Shown: piece by piece, positions 46,774-57,449 of the stretch
How positions within the stretch are numbered: the stretch's first letter is position 1
Layout of the letters: the number at the start of each line of letters is the position of its first letter
Assembly (NCBI GenBank): GCA_000149265.1
Contig: CH002093.1
Span: 341,355-405,354, forward strand
From: Ciona savignyi
Taxonomy: Eukaryota; Chordata; Ascidiacea; Phlebobranchia; Cionidae
Length of the DNA stretch: 64,000 nucleotides
Reading direction: 5' to 3'
Program-made: the position numbers and the translations under genes
Notes under the pieces: generated by a model
What the model was told of the DNA's origin: nothing
The model's database searches: none
What the model saw: only the letters and a program-made list of their open reading frames with translations

Positions 46774-46918
46774 CCGACAAGTCCATACCACAATATTACG
46801 CTGCCCCAACCACTAGATATCCTCATCACTACTACAAGATCCCCACACCCCCTTCCAAACCATGATTTCACAATACATATCCATTGTGGAGTTTTAACAA
46901 CATTCCTGTTCTACACAG

Positions 46919-47098
46919 ATCAAACTTACAGTGGGAAGCGGTGGGTGGTTGGATGATGAGAGGTTGGATGACCATGCAGTACAATGTCTGGCTGGGTGTG
47001 TTGGCAAAATATCGGAACTGGATTTGGACTGGAACATACTTTCACCAGAAGGTCAACGTATGTTGCATGAAGCAATACAACAACTCCCTTCTCCCCAG
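46919..47098 (+). CDS. NLR gene, LRR exon 7 (module C, five extra codons)
   Basis: Acceptor 'tctacacag', donor CAG|GTAAGC, 60 codons, phase 0-0. Five extra codons come from a short in-frame duplication (WLDDERLDDH). Variable positions read LTVGSGG and LDLDWNIL; A16 is Val and one Gln is His. Length stays a multiple of three. Confidence 0.9.
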
Positions 47099-48921
47099 GT
47101 AAGCCTCAGTTTCATGTGATGTTGTGTGTGATTGCTTTATGGAGTTTCAATGATTTAAGATTGCTTTGGAATTTGGAATGTTTAATCATGATAGAAAATA
47201 TTTTATTTCATTAGTTTTTTTAATATATTTCAAATGGTTTTGTTTTCACTATGAAAACACGCAACAGAACAGAGATTTTTATATCATTTGAAAAACTAGA
47301 AAAACACGACAAAACTACATCTGTTAAAACATGTCTATAATCAAATTAATTATTTAGAATGAGTCTATTGTCAAGGGGTGGCCCTTAAACCTGCGATGTA
47401 TTAGAAACATTTTTATAAAATTCATATCACTACATAAAAGCCTTAAAAACCATTTGCAGAAAGTTTAATATTTCTATAACAAATAAAAAAAGATCCTTAA
47501 TATATATTACTATTATAAAGATAATGATAAATAAATGTGGGAATTGCATTACAACTCAACATTAACCCGTCCTCGCTTATAAACCGCAAGATCAAAGATA
47601 CCACTTCACGCTGTGGTTTGCTATGTAACTTCTCGGTGATTTGATTGACAGCTCAATCAAACCTTAATCAAGTGTAGTCTACGAAATACCTACCATGTTC
47701 CTATTAAGATATGTTTTAAACTGCTGTTGTATCATTTGGATTTACTTTATTTGTTATTTAATAGAATATTAGTTGCCAAAACAGATAAATGGACAATTTT
47801 GTCTTTTTTGTTTAATCTGGCCAGGGTTCAAATCCTTTACGGGCTCGTCCCTAAGACTGTTCTTCTATAATAATAGGAATAATGAATTGGGTGCGTTATC
47901 CATCCTGCCACCTGACTTACTAATGTTCCCAGTTAACTGTTATTAAATATGCATAATTTAAATTTGTTGTAATATTTATTTGTTTTCTGTAAAATGAACT
48001 TAGTTGTTCATAATGAGCTTTATTGTCATAATAAAACATATTGCCGCATTTATGACCTGCCGACTTATTTCAATTACCATAAGTCCCTACCACAATATTA
48101 AGTTTAGTTTCATAGATGATATCTGAATAAAATGGGCCATGCTTGTTTATGATAAACATTGTGAAAAGGTATAAAAGCACCGAAACTGCACTTCATAGTT
48201 TAATAACACATTGTTGTGGTTAAGGTGGTGTTGTCTGGTAGAGTAGCTTGGTGGGTTAGTGTTGTAGGTTTAAAACTGCCTAAAAGTTATTTGACTGTGT
48301 CTTTTACTAGGGCGCTTAGATTGCATGAATTCAATAGATTAATGGGTTTTATTTAAATATAACAAATTTCTTCACCATAAACATCACGCTGCAATAGATT
48401 CAGTATTGGTGGATGCGAGTTATGCTGGCAATTTCTCGTGTGATAACACTGTCTGCGGTTAAAATATAAGTAACGTATTGTTGCTTGGTTTGCTACGTAG
48501 CTTCTCAGTGATTTAATTGAAAGCTCAACCAAACCATAATCAACTATAAACGAAGTACCCACCATTTTCTTATTACTATGACATTTTTTAAATGCCGGTG
48601 TACCGTTTAATAATAAACTACTATATTATTAAAATGTGCAAAGATATTAAATCATGTTTTTCTCCCAATATTCCAGCTGCCAAGTTGTTGTAACTTGTTA
48701 TTTTTCAAATGAATATTCAAACTGGTTTGTTTTTTATGATATCATAATAGATTATTAAACATATAATACAATTCACACGATGGACCCTGTAGCATAAATA
48801 TATGGCATACAACGTGTGTTTTACAAATAGTGGTGGTTAAATGTGTGGTTGAGACTCACTAGTTAAACATAATTAATAGGATATATTCATTGTGTAGTTT
48901 TAACATTCATGTTCCACACAG
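47099..48921 (+). other. NLR gene intron
   Basis: Shares blocks with other LRR introns (47220-47380, 47570-47720, 48480-48600). Around 48230-48480 there is an old, diverged SINE-like stretch ('cgctgcaatagattcagt'). No exon seen. Confidence 0.6.
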
Positions 48922-49083
48922 ATCAAACTTACAATGGGCTATGAGAGGTTGGATGACCACGCAGCACAATGTCTGGCTGGGTGTGTTGGCAAAATATCGG
49001 AACTGGATTTGGAATGGAACAGACTTTCACCAGAAGGTCAACGTATGTTGCAAGAAGCAATACAACAACTCCCTTCTCCCCAG
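48922..49083 (+). CDS. NLR gene, LRR exon 8 (module D)
   Basis: Acceptor 'ttccacacag', donor CAG|GTAAGC, 54 codons, phase 0-0. One codon shorter in the variable N-terminal stretch (LTMGYERL); second strand LDLEWNRL. Otherwise consensus. Confidence 0.9.
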
Positions 49084-50875
49084 GTAAGCCTCAGTTTCAT
49101 GTGTGTGGTGTGAATGATGTGGTTTACAGGAATTGAGTTTCATTTATTTAGGATTACTTAGGCTTGAAATTATCTTATTTCATTTGTTTATTTTATAGTT
49201 AAAATAGATAAATACGCATAATATAAGTTTCTTTTTACACAAACACAAGAAAATTATTAACGCAATTAAATAAATAATTACCATCAAATAAATAGTGACC
49301 ATTAAATGAAAGTACCAAAATGGGAACCAACTGTTATGGTTGGAACCAGGTTACTTCATACTATAGCTCATATACAAGAGTGGAGGTTATAACAAGACAG
49401 GTTCTCGGTTCGATCTTCACCTTGACCACTTTCTGCGCAATTGTGTGTAAAATCGACTAAGTTGTTTATAATGAGCTTTATTGTCATGAAACACACACAT
49501 TACCACTATTATATCCTGCCCACTTATTTCAATTACCGACAAGTCCATACCACAATATTACGCTGCCCCAACCACTAGATATCCTCATCACTACTGTGTC
49601 CGACTGGTTTCAACAAACATTCACAAATTCCTCCATGTTTGTAACATCATCACCAATGCAATAAAATATGTGTGTTTCATTTTTTGCCACATTTGTTGAT
49701 TAAATTATCCTTCAAACTAACACTTAGACCACCTACCCCTCGTACACATGGGGTGACACAAACCCGTCCCCTTCCGCCATTTTGTAGAGCATTGGTGACG
49801 TTCTGACCTCGTGTGGGCGGCTTGGTTAAAGTAAAATAGATGTCGTCCACACCATTAAGTAACTTGTTCCTTGTAAACTAATTTCAACTTTAAGCTACTC
49901 GGCCCAAATTCATCGGTTGTGCCTACCCTAGTCCAGGTCGGTCACATGCTCCTGGCATTATTCCATCATGCAGAAGAAAGAACCAAATTAATAACATCAC
50001 CTGCCGACAAGACACAACCTGGTCAATCCCAATCTTAGCAGCCCCCATCGCATAGTGGGGAAGGATACTCATGTTTATCCCTGGAGTTTGGGAAATGTAG
50101 GAAGTTATAACACGAGACACCAACCACCCGCAGCCATGTTAGCAAGCTATTACATTGTGTATGTGGCATATGCATTTGTGTGGTGTACGACTGTGCAACT
50201 GATCAACGAGTTTGGTTTATTATTCTTTCCACGATAAAAACACGCAACAGAGACAGAGACTTTTATATCAATTAAAAAACTGGAAAAATACGACAAAACT
50301 ACTTTCGTTAAAACATGTCTATAATCAAATTAGTTATTTGGAGTGGGTGTAGTCAAGGTGTGGCCGTCAAACCTAAGATGTATTTTAATAAACTGGTAAA
50401 ATGTTATAAAATTACAACACATATACCCAAAAGAAACTTTAAAACGTTACACTGTCCTTGCTTATAAACCACATGATTAAAGGTACCACTCCTTTACTAC
50501 ATAGACTCTCGGGGATTTAATTGACAGCTTAACCAAATCAAGTATAAATCTTCGACGTAGCCACCATTTTCTTATTACTAGGACATTTTTAAAATGCCGG
50601 TGTACCATTCGGTTATATTTTTGTTAAATCTGTCAAGCTTCTAACCCATTATGGGCTCGTCCCTAAGACAGTTCTTGTATAATAAGTTCCAGGATACTCT
50701 GCTGTAACAACTATCATCAGCGATGTTTTGCCCCCAATATTCCAGCTGCTAAGTTGTTATAACTTATTATATTTCAAATGAATATTCAAATGGTTTGATG
50801 GATATATGATTAGGATACAAATAATTTAATTCACAGGATATATATGGGGAGTTTTAACATTCCTGTTCCACACAG
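49084..50875 (+). other. NLR gene intron with duplicated blocks
   Basis: 49310-49600 is the common post-exon block (ggaaccaggttacttcatac; gagctttattgtcatgaaac). 49770-50690 duplicates 36950-37890. Confidence 0.7.
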
Positions 50876-51040
50876 ATCAAACTTACAATGAGAAACTATG
50901 AGAGGTTGGATGACCACGCAGCACAATGTCTGGCTGGGTGTGTTGGCAAAATATCGGAACTGTATTTGAACTGGAACACACTTTCACCAGAAGGTCAACG
51001 TATGTTGCAAGAAGCAATACAACAACTCCCTTCTCCCCAG
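50876..51040 (+). CDS. NLR gene, LRR exon 9 (module E)
   Basis: Acceptor 'ttccacacag', donor CAG|GTAAGC, 55 codons, phase 0-0. Variable positions read LTMRNYERL (as in module B) and LYLNWNTL. This is the only module with Tyr instead of Asp at the first strand position. Confidence 0.9.
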
Positions 51041-52567
51041 GTAAGCCTCAGTTTCAGGGGATGCTTTGTATGATTCCTTTATGGAGTTTCAATGATTTAA
51101 GATTACTTTGGTTGTTTGGATAATGATCATGGAAATTATCTTATTTCATTTGTTTATTTAATATATGGCAATTTTCACTTTTAAAATAGGAATAAATATA
51201 TAATAGGCTATGTAACTTTTTGTATACACACCCAAAAAACTATGTATTTCAATATTTTAAAACTAATTTTTGGCATGAAAAGAAACTAATGTTTAAATAA
51301 TTAAATATTTTGTTCCACTTGAACAGTTAATAAATAGTAACCATCAAATGGAAGCAGCAAATAGGAGCCAACTGTTATGGTTGGAACCAGGTTACTTCAT
51401 ACAATAGCTCATATACAAGAGTGGAGGTTATAACCAGACAGGTTCTTAGTTCGATCTTCACCCTGACCAATTTCTGCGCGGTTGTATGTAAAATGGACTG
51501 AGTTGTTTATAATGAGCTTTATTGTCATGAAACACACACACATCACTACTTTCATACCCTGCCCACTTATTTCAATTACCGACAAGTCCATACCACAATA
51601 CTACCCTGCCCCAATCACTAGATATCCTCATCACTACTACCCACACCCACTACAAAAGCATAATATTTTAATGCAGTTGATTTATTAAAATACATCACAC
51701 CAAATTGTGGACCGTTACTAAAACAAATTTTTCAAAAATTCTGAAGTTTATATTTTCTTGATCACATCACGATCCGGGCGTCCACGTCATATCCTTTCTT
51801 ATAAATTAATGCAGTGGTTCATCAGTTGACAAAACGACCTAACTTATTTTTACCAATTTGCTCCAGTATTTTTGGTTTGATGACATCATTACAATATTAT
51901 TACGTCACTTACGTACACCCATCCCATTTTTTTAAACAAAAAATATTACAGAATAATGTGGCCAATATCAGATATTTAAATCCCCCAAAAACAAGGTATT
52001 ACGAAAAAAATCATTTGTTTTTTAAAAAAAATTTACCTAAAAATTAAATTGAATAGTCATAAACACAAGGAAAAGTTTCCATAAAAACTTCAATTATAAA
52101 CGTATAATATTGTTTAAAACTTGTTCCTGTTTTTAAAAGATATATTAATATTAGTTAGCTTTCCAACAAGACCAAACTTTGGCAGTTTCAACAAGAAGTT
52201 ATGGATATTTTTTATTTTGAATGATCACATGTCAAAATAACCAAATTTAATTATCTTGTTTTTAAGCTACTTGGTTCAGATTCCCTAAGACATTCCTTGT
52301 ATAATTTGATTAAGTTCCAGGATCTCCTGCTGTAACAACTATCACCAGTGAATCACCATACAGTTCCAACACGGGCTACTATATTAATATAATGTACAAA
52401 GATATCAAATCATGTTTTGCCCCACCATTTCAGCTGCTAATTTGTTATAAATTGTTATATTCCAAATGAATATTCAAGTTGGTTTGATTGATATATAATT
52501 AGTATATAAATAATTTAATCCATATTCCATATTCATTGTGGAGTTTTACCATTCCTGTTCTACACAG
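51041..52567 (+). other. NLR gene intron
   Basis: 51370-51660 is the common post-exon block. 51690-52560 is duplicated at 53720-54590 ('tcatcagttgacaaaacg', 'caacaagaccaaactttgg'). Confidence 0.7.
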
Positions 52568-52604
52568 ATTAAACTTACAGTGAGAAGCTATGGAAGGTTG
52601 TATG
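52568..52604 (+). pseudogene. Truncated LRR exon relic (module F)
   Basis: An intact-looking acceptor (tctacacag) is followed by the first 12 codons of a module (IKLTVRSYGRLY). The sequence then switches abruptly to the block that normally lies far upstream of an LRR exon ('agaccgttcttgtttaattt', compare 37860). Splicing it in would break the frame (37 bp), so it is probably skipped. It marks a recombination or slippage breakpoint. Confidence 0.8.
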
Positions 52605-52886
52605 GTAGACCGTTCTTGTTTAATTTGGTTCCAGGAAACCCTGCTGTAACAACTATAGCCAACCAATCACCATACAGTTCCAACACAGGCTACTATATTA
52701 ATAAAATGTACAAAGATATTAAATCATTTTTGCCCCCAATATTCCAGCTGCTAAGTTGTTATAACTTGTTATATTTTAAATGAATATTTAAGTTGGTTTG
52801 ATTGATATATGATTAGGATATAATATAAATAATTCCATCCACTGGATATATTCATTGTGGAGTTTTAACATTCCTGTTCTACACAG

Positions 52887-53051
52887 ATCAAACTTACAGT
52901 GAGAAGTTATTGGGGGTTGGATGACCACGCAGCACAATGTCTGGCTGGGTGTGTTGGCAAAATATCGGAACTGGATTTGGACTGGAACAGACTTTCACCA
53001 GAAGGTCAACGTATGTTGCAAGAAGCAATGCAACAACTCCCTTCTTCCCAG
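52887..53051 (+). CDS. NLR gene, LRR exon 10 (module G)
   Basis: Acceptor 'tctacacag', donor CAG|GTAAGC, 55 codons, phase 0-0. Variable positions read LTVRSYWGL and LDLDWNRL; I48 is Met and P54 is Ser. Confidence 0.9.
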
Positions 53052-54603
53052 GTAAGCCTCAGATTCATGTGATGTTGTGTCTGATTAAAATAAATATGCT
53101 GAAAATTTTATATTTAAAATAATTAAAAATACATTATACAACTTTTTTGAATAAACACAAAATATTAAACAAAAGTATACATTATAGATTATATTACCTA
53201 TGTGCATAGACAAATAAGGAGAAAATGCCATATATATAACTTTGTTGTAATATATATCTTTATTATAAAACATGAAATCATGAATTTTAAAACTAAATTT
53301 TAGTATGAAAAAAACTAGTGTTTAAATAATCAAAAATTTGGTATCACTTGATCAGTTAATAAATAATGACGATCAAATGGAAGTACCAAAATAAAAGCCA
53401 ACTCTTATGATTGGAACCAGGTTACTTCATACAATACCCCATATACAAGAGTGGAGGTTATAACCAGACAGGTTCTCGATTCGATCTTCACCCTGACCAC
53501 TTTCTGCGCGGTTGTCTGTATAATGGACTGAGTTTTTTATAATTACATTTATTGTCATAAAACACGCACATTACCACTTTTATACCCTGCCCACTTATTT
53601 CAATTACCGACAAACCCATACCACAATATTACCCTGCCCCAATCACTAGATATCCTCATCACTACTACCCACACCCCCTCACAAAGCATAATATTATGAT
53701 GCGGCTGATTATATTAATATACATCACATCAACTTGTGTGTCGTTAACGAAATAAAATTTTCAAAAATTCTGAAGTTTTTATATTTTTGATGACCTCATA
53801 ATCCGGGCGTCCACGTCATATCCTTTCTTATAAATTAATGCAGTGGTTCATCAGTTGACAAAACGGCTTAACTTATTTTTACAAATTTGCTCAATTAATT
53901 TTGGTTTGATGACATCATTACAATATTATTACGTCACTTACGTATGCCCATACCAATTTTTTTTTATAAAAAATGTTAAAGAATAAAGTGGCCAATATCA
54001 ATAAAGATAATCAAATCCCCCAAAAACGTGGTATTACGAAACAAATCGTTTGTATTTTGAAATAATTTTACCTAAAAATTAACGCAAATAGTCATAAACT
54101 CCAGGAAAAGTTTACTTAAAAACTGCAATTACAAAGGTATGTTGCTGTTTAAAACTTGTTCGTGTTTTTAAAAGATATATTAATATTAGTTAGCTTTCCA
54201 ACAAGACCAAACTTTGGCAGTTTCAACAAGAAGTTATGGATATTTTTTGTTTTGAATGATCACATGTCAAAATAACCAAATTTGATTATCTCGTTTTTAA
54301 GCTACTCGGTTCAGATTGCCTAAAATCTTTCTTGAATAATTTGGTTAAGTTCCAGGATACCCTGCTGTAACAACTATCACAAGCGAATCAACATACAGTT
54401 CCAACACGGGCTACTATATTAATAAAATGTACAAAGATATCAAATCATGTTTTGCCCCCAACATCCACGCTGCTAAGTTGTTATAACTTGTTATATTTCA
54501 AATGAATATTCAAGTTGGTTTGATTGATATATAATTAGTATATAAATAATTTAATCCATATGCCATATACATTGTGGAGTTTTACCATTCCTGTTCCACA
54601 CAG
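53052..54603 (+). other. NLR gene intron
   Basis: 53410-53700 is the common post-exon block; 53720-54590 duplicates 51690-52560. Confidence 0.7.
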
Positions 54604-54768
54604 ATCAAACTTACAGTGAGGAGCGATTGGATGTTGGATGACCACGCAGCACAATGTCTGGCTGGGTGTGTTGACAAAATATCGGAACTGGATTTGGACT
54701 GGAACATACTTTCACCAGAAGGTCAACGTATGTTGCAAGAAGCAATACAACAACTCCCTTCTCCCCAG
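54604..54768 (+). CDS. NLR gene, LRR exon 11 (module H)
   Basis: Acceptor 'ttccacacag', donor CAG|GTAAGC, 55 codons, phase 0-0. Variable positions read LTVRSDWML and LDLDWNIL; G24 is Asp. Confidence 0.9.
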
Positions 54769-56020
54769 GTAAGCCTCAGTTTCATGTGATGTTGTGTCTG
54801 ATTACTTTATGGAACTTCAATGATTTAAGATTACTTTGGTTGTTTGGATAATCATCATGGAAATTATCTTATTTCATTTGTTTATTTAATATATGGCAAT
54901 TTTCACTTTTAAAATAGGAATAAATATAATAGGCTATGTAACTTTTTGTATACACACCCAAAAAAATATGTATTTCAATATTTTAAAACTAATTTTTGGC
55001 ATGAAAAGAAACTAATGTTTAAATAATTAAATATTTTGTTCCACTTGAACTGTTAATAAATAATAACCATCAAATGGAAGCACCAAAATGGGAGCCAACT
55101 GTTATGGTTGGAACCAGGTTACTTCATACAATAGCTCATATACAAGAGTGGAGGTTATAACCAGACAGGTTCTCGGTTCGATCTTCACCCTGACTACTTT
55201 CTGCGCGGTTGTGTGTAAAATGGACTGAGTTGTTTATAATGAGCTTTATTGTCATGAAACACACACATTACTTCTTTTATACCCTGCCCACTTATTTCAA
55301 GTACCGACAAGTCCATACCACAATATTACCCTGCCCCAATCACTAGATATACTTATCACTACTACAAGATCCCCACACCCCCTCCCAAATCTTGATATTT
55401 TTATGCGGCTGACTTTAAAATACATCACACCAACTTGTTTGCCACATTGTGTCACCTCCGTAAGTTAAATTATCCCTCAAACTAACACCTGGCCCTACTC
55501 TCTGTACCCTATACATACCACAATGGGTATGCGTCATATGCATTTGGGTGGTGTAATTGGACAGTGCAACTAATCAACTAGTTTGGTTTGTTTTTGTTTC
55601 CATGATACAAACGCATAAAAAATAAAAAAAGATTTCTAATAATTAATACCCTATTGAAGTTTATGATAAATAAATATGGAAATTAAGTTACATTTAATTT
55701 TAATCAATGCTTGCTTAAACCACAAAATCAAAAAAAAAAACACTGCACGCTGCGGTTTACTAATATAGCTTATCGGTGATTTGACAACTAAACCAAACCT
55801 CAATCAAGAATAGTCGACAAAATACCTACCATTTTCTTATTGAAATATTTTTTAAAATGCTGTTGTGTATCATTTGTATTTACTTTTTTTTTATTTAATA
55901 GAATATTAGTTGCCAAATCAGAATGTGCAAGTTTTTTTTCTTTTTTGTTTAATCTGTAAAATATAAGTAAAGTATTGTGGCTTAACCACATGTTTTACCT
56001 TCTTTTAAATTTTCTTTCAG
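54769..56020 (+). other. NLR gene last intron
   Basis: 55100-55400 is the common post-exon block. 55700-55960 is a diverged copy of the 47560-47800 segment. It ends in a pyrimidine-rich acceptor, 'aaattttctttcag'. Confidence 0.7.
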
Positions 56021-56158
56021 GATTTCATTTTAGAAGGACATGAGATTAATGATCTCAAAGTGTGGTTTGAAGAATACAAATCCGCGATCACTGAACCAAA
56101 ACAAGTGGTTACTGATTCAAAAAGAAAAAAGAAAAAACACAAATGTATAATATCCTAA
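56021..56158 (+). CDS. NLR gene, terminal exon with polybasic region and CaaX box
   Basis: Acceptor 'tttctttcag' then 45 codons to TAA (56156-56158). Only phase 0, the phase delivered by every preceding LRR exon, is open; the other two frames stop within eight codons. The peptide begins DFILEGHEINDLKVWFEEYK, continues through TEPKQVV and ends TDSKRKKKKHKCIIS. The last four residues fit CaaX (Cys, two aliphatics, Ser), which in Ras-type proteins directs farnesylation. The KRKKKKHK cluster just before it is the classic second signal for plasma-membrane targeting. Prenylation is predicted from the motif only. Confidence 0.85.
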   Translation, partial: DFILEGHEINDLKVWFEEYKSAITEPKQVVTDSKRKKKKHKCIIS

Positions 56159-56327
56159 CATTGTCGATATGTCTGTACTGTACCAAGCTATAAAGCACTG
56201 ATACCACACTGGAGCTACGTACAGTTATGCAGCACAACTGACCCATCGTATACAAGGCACAACCAAATATATCTAACATCATCATTCCTATATTATGTTT
56301 ATGTTGGTGATATATGTTCACTGAGGG

Positions 56328-56333
56328 AATAAA
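56328..56333 (+). terminator. Polyadenylation signal of the NLR gene
   Basis: AATAAA 170 bp after the stop codon. The downstream minisatellite adds many more copies of the same hexamer. Confidence 0.6.
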
Positions 56334-56390
56334 TTAAACCCTGTATTATCAATACATTCTTTAAGGCGTGTTTTGATTTAATTATATTGT

Positions 56391-57449
56391 ATTCATTGAA
56401 CGCGTATAATGTTCAAATGTTGATTTAATTATTGTTCCATATATAATCAATAAATGCTTATATTGTTTAAATGTTGATTTAATTATTGTTCCATATATTC
56501 AATAAACGCTTATATTGTTCAAATGTTGATTTAATTATTTTTCCATACATTCAATAAACGCTTATATTGTTCAAATGTTGATTTGATTACTGTTCCATAT
56601 ATTCAATAAACGCTTATATTGTTCAAATGTTGATTTAATTATTGTTCCATATATTCAATAAACGCTTATATTGTTCAAATGTTGATTTAATTATATCCAT
56701 ATATTCCATAAACGCTTATATTGTTCAAATGTTGATTTAATTATTGTTCCATATATTCAATAAACGCTTATATTGTTCAAATGTTGATTTAATTATTGTT
56801 CCATATATTCCATAAACGCTTATATTGTTCAAATGTTGAATTAATTATTGTTCCATATATTCAATAAACGCTTATATTGTTCAAATGTTGATTTAATTAT
56901 TGTTCCATGTATTCAATAAACGCTTATATTGTTTATATGTTGAATTAATTATTGTTCCATATATTCAATAAACGCTTATATTGTTCAAATGTTGAATTAA
57001 TTATTGTTCCATATATTCCATAAACGCTTATATTGTTCAAATGTTGATTTAATTATTGTTCCATATATTCAATAAACGCTTATATTGTTCAAATGTTGAT
57101 TTAATTATTGTTCCATATCATTCACATGAAACGCTTATATTGTTCAAATGTTGATTTAATTATATCCATATATTCCATAAACGCTTATATTGTTCAAATG
57201 TTGATTTAATTATTGTTCCATATATTCAATAAACGCTTATATTGTTCAAATGTTGATTTAATTATTGTTCCATATATTCAATAAACGCTTATATTGTTCA
57301 AATGTTGATTTAATTATTGTTCCATATATTCAATAAACGCTTATATTGTTCAAATGTTGAATTAATTATTGTTCCATATATTCAATAAACGCTTATATTG
57401 TTCAAATGTTGAATTAATTATTGTTCCATATATTCAATAAACGTTCAAA
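56391..57449 (+). repeat. 52-bp minisatellite, about 20 units
   Basis: Head-to-tail units of about 52 bp (some about 5 bp shorter). Each reads 'aataaacgcttatattgttc', then 'aaatgttgatttaattattg', then 'ttccatatattc', with few changes between units. Nearly every unit contains AATAAA. It begins about 230 bp after the NLR stop codon and about 60 bp after its first AATAAA. Confidence 0.95.

Larger units (their letters stand above)
38303..46918 (+). other. NLR gene intron hosting nested LTR retrotransposons
   Basis: 8.6-kb intron. After removing the insertion at 38831-46773 and one target duplication, the flanks join into the same intronic repeat found after other LRR exons ('tcaattaccgacaagtcc', as at about 49530 and 51580). 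The intron was therefore of ordinary size before the insertion. Confidence 0.85.
17042..56158 (+). other. NLR-like NACHT/LRR gene with C-terminal CaaX (gene span, 5' end missing)
   Basis: Fourteen exons join in frame: linker (17042-17180), NACHT (18172-19931), eleven LRR exons, and a terminal exon with the stop. Junctions are phase 1 between linker and NACHT, then phase 0 at every later boundary. The assembled part is about 1,260 residues: about 46 linker, about 587 pre-NACHT, NACHT and winged-helix, about 580 LRR and 45 tail. NACHT-LRR proteins are cytosolic receptors of innate immunity that oligomerise on ligand sensing via the NACHT ATPase; the LRRs provide recognition or autoinhibition. 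Here the tail ends in a polybasic stretch plus CIIS, predicting prenylation and membrane attachment. No death, CARD or pyrin exon was found, but the 5' end is unresolved. The introns are rich in mobile elements. Function is inferred from domains. Confidence 0.85.

Noticed and set aside
36621-54768. Homology to lamprey-type variable lymphocyte receptor cassettes
   Set aside because: These are spliced exons with normal splice sites, attached to a NACHT domain. Nothing indicates somatic assembly; resemblance is limited to LRR modules varying at surface positions.
56391-57449. CRISPR-like appearance: regular repeats of about 52 bp
   Set aside because: There are no unique spacers; whole units repeat head to tail. 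The setting is eukaryotic, so it is a minisatellite.
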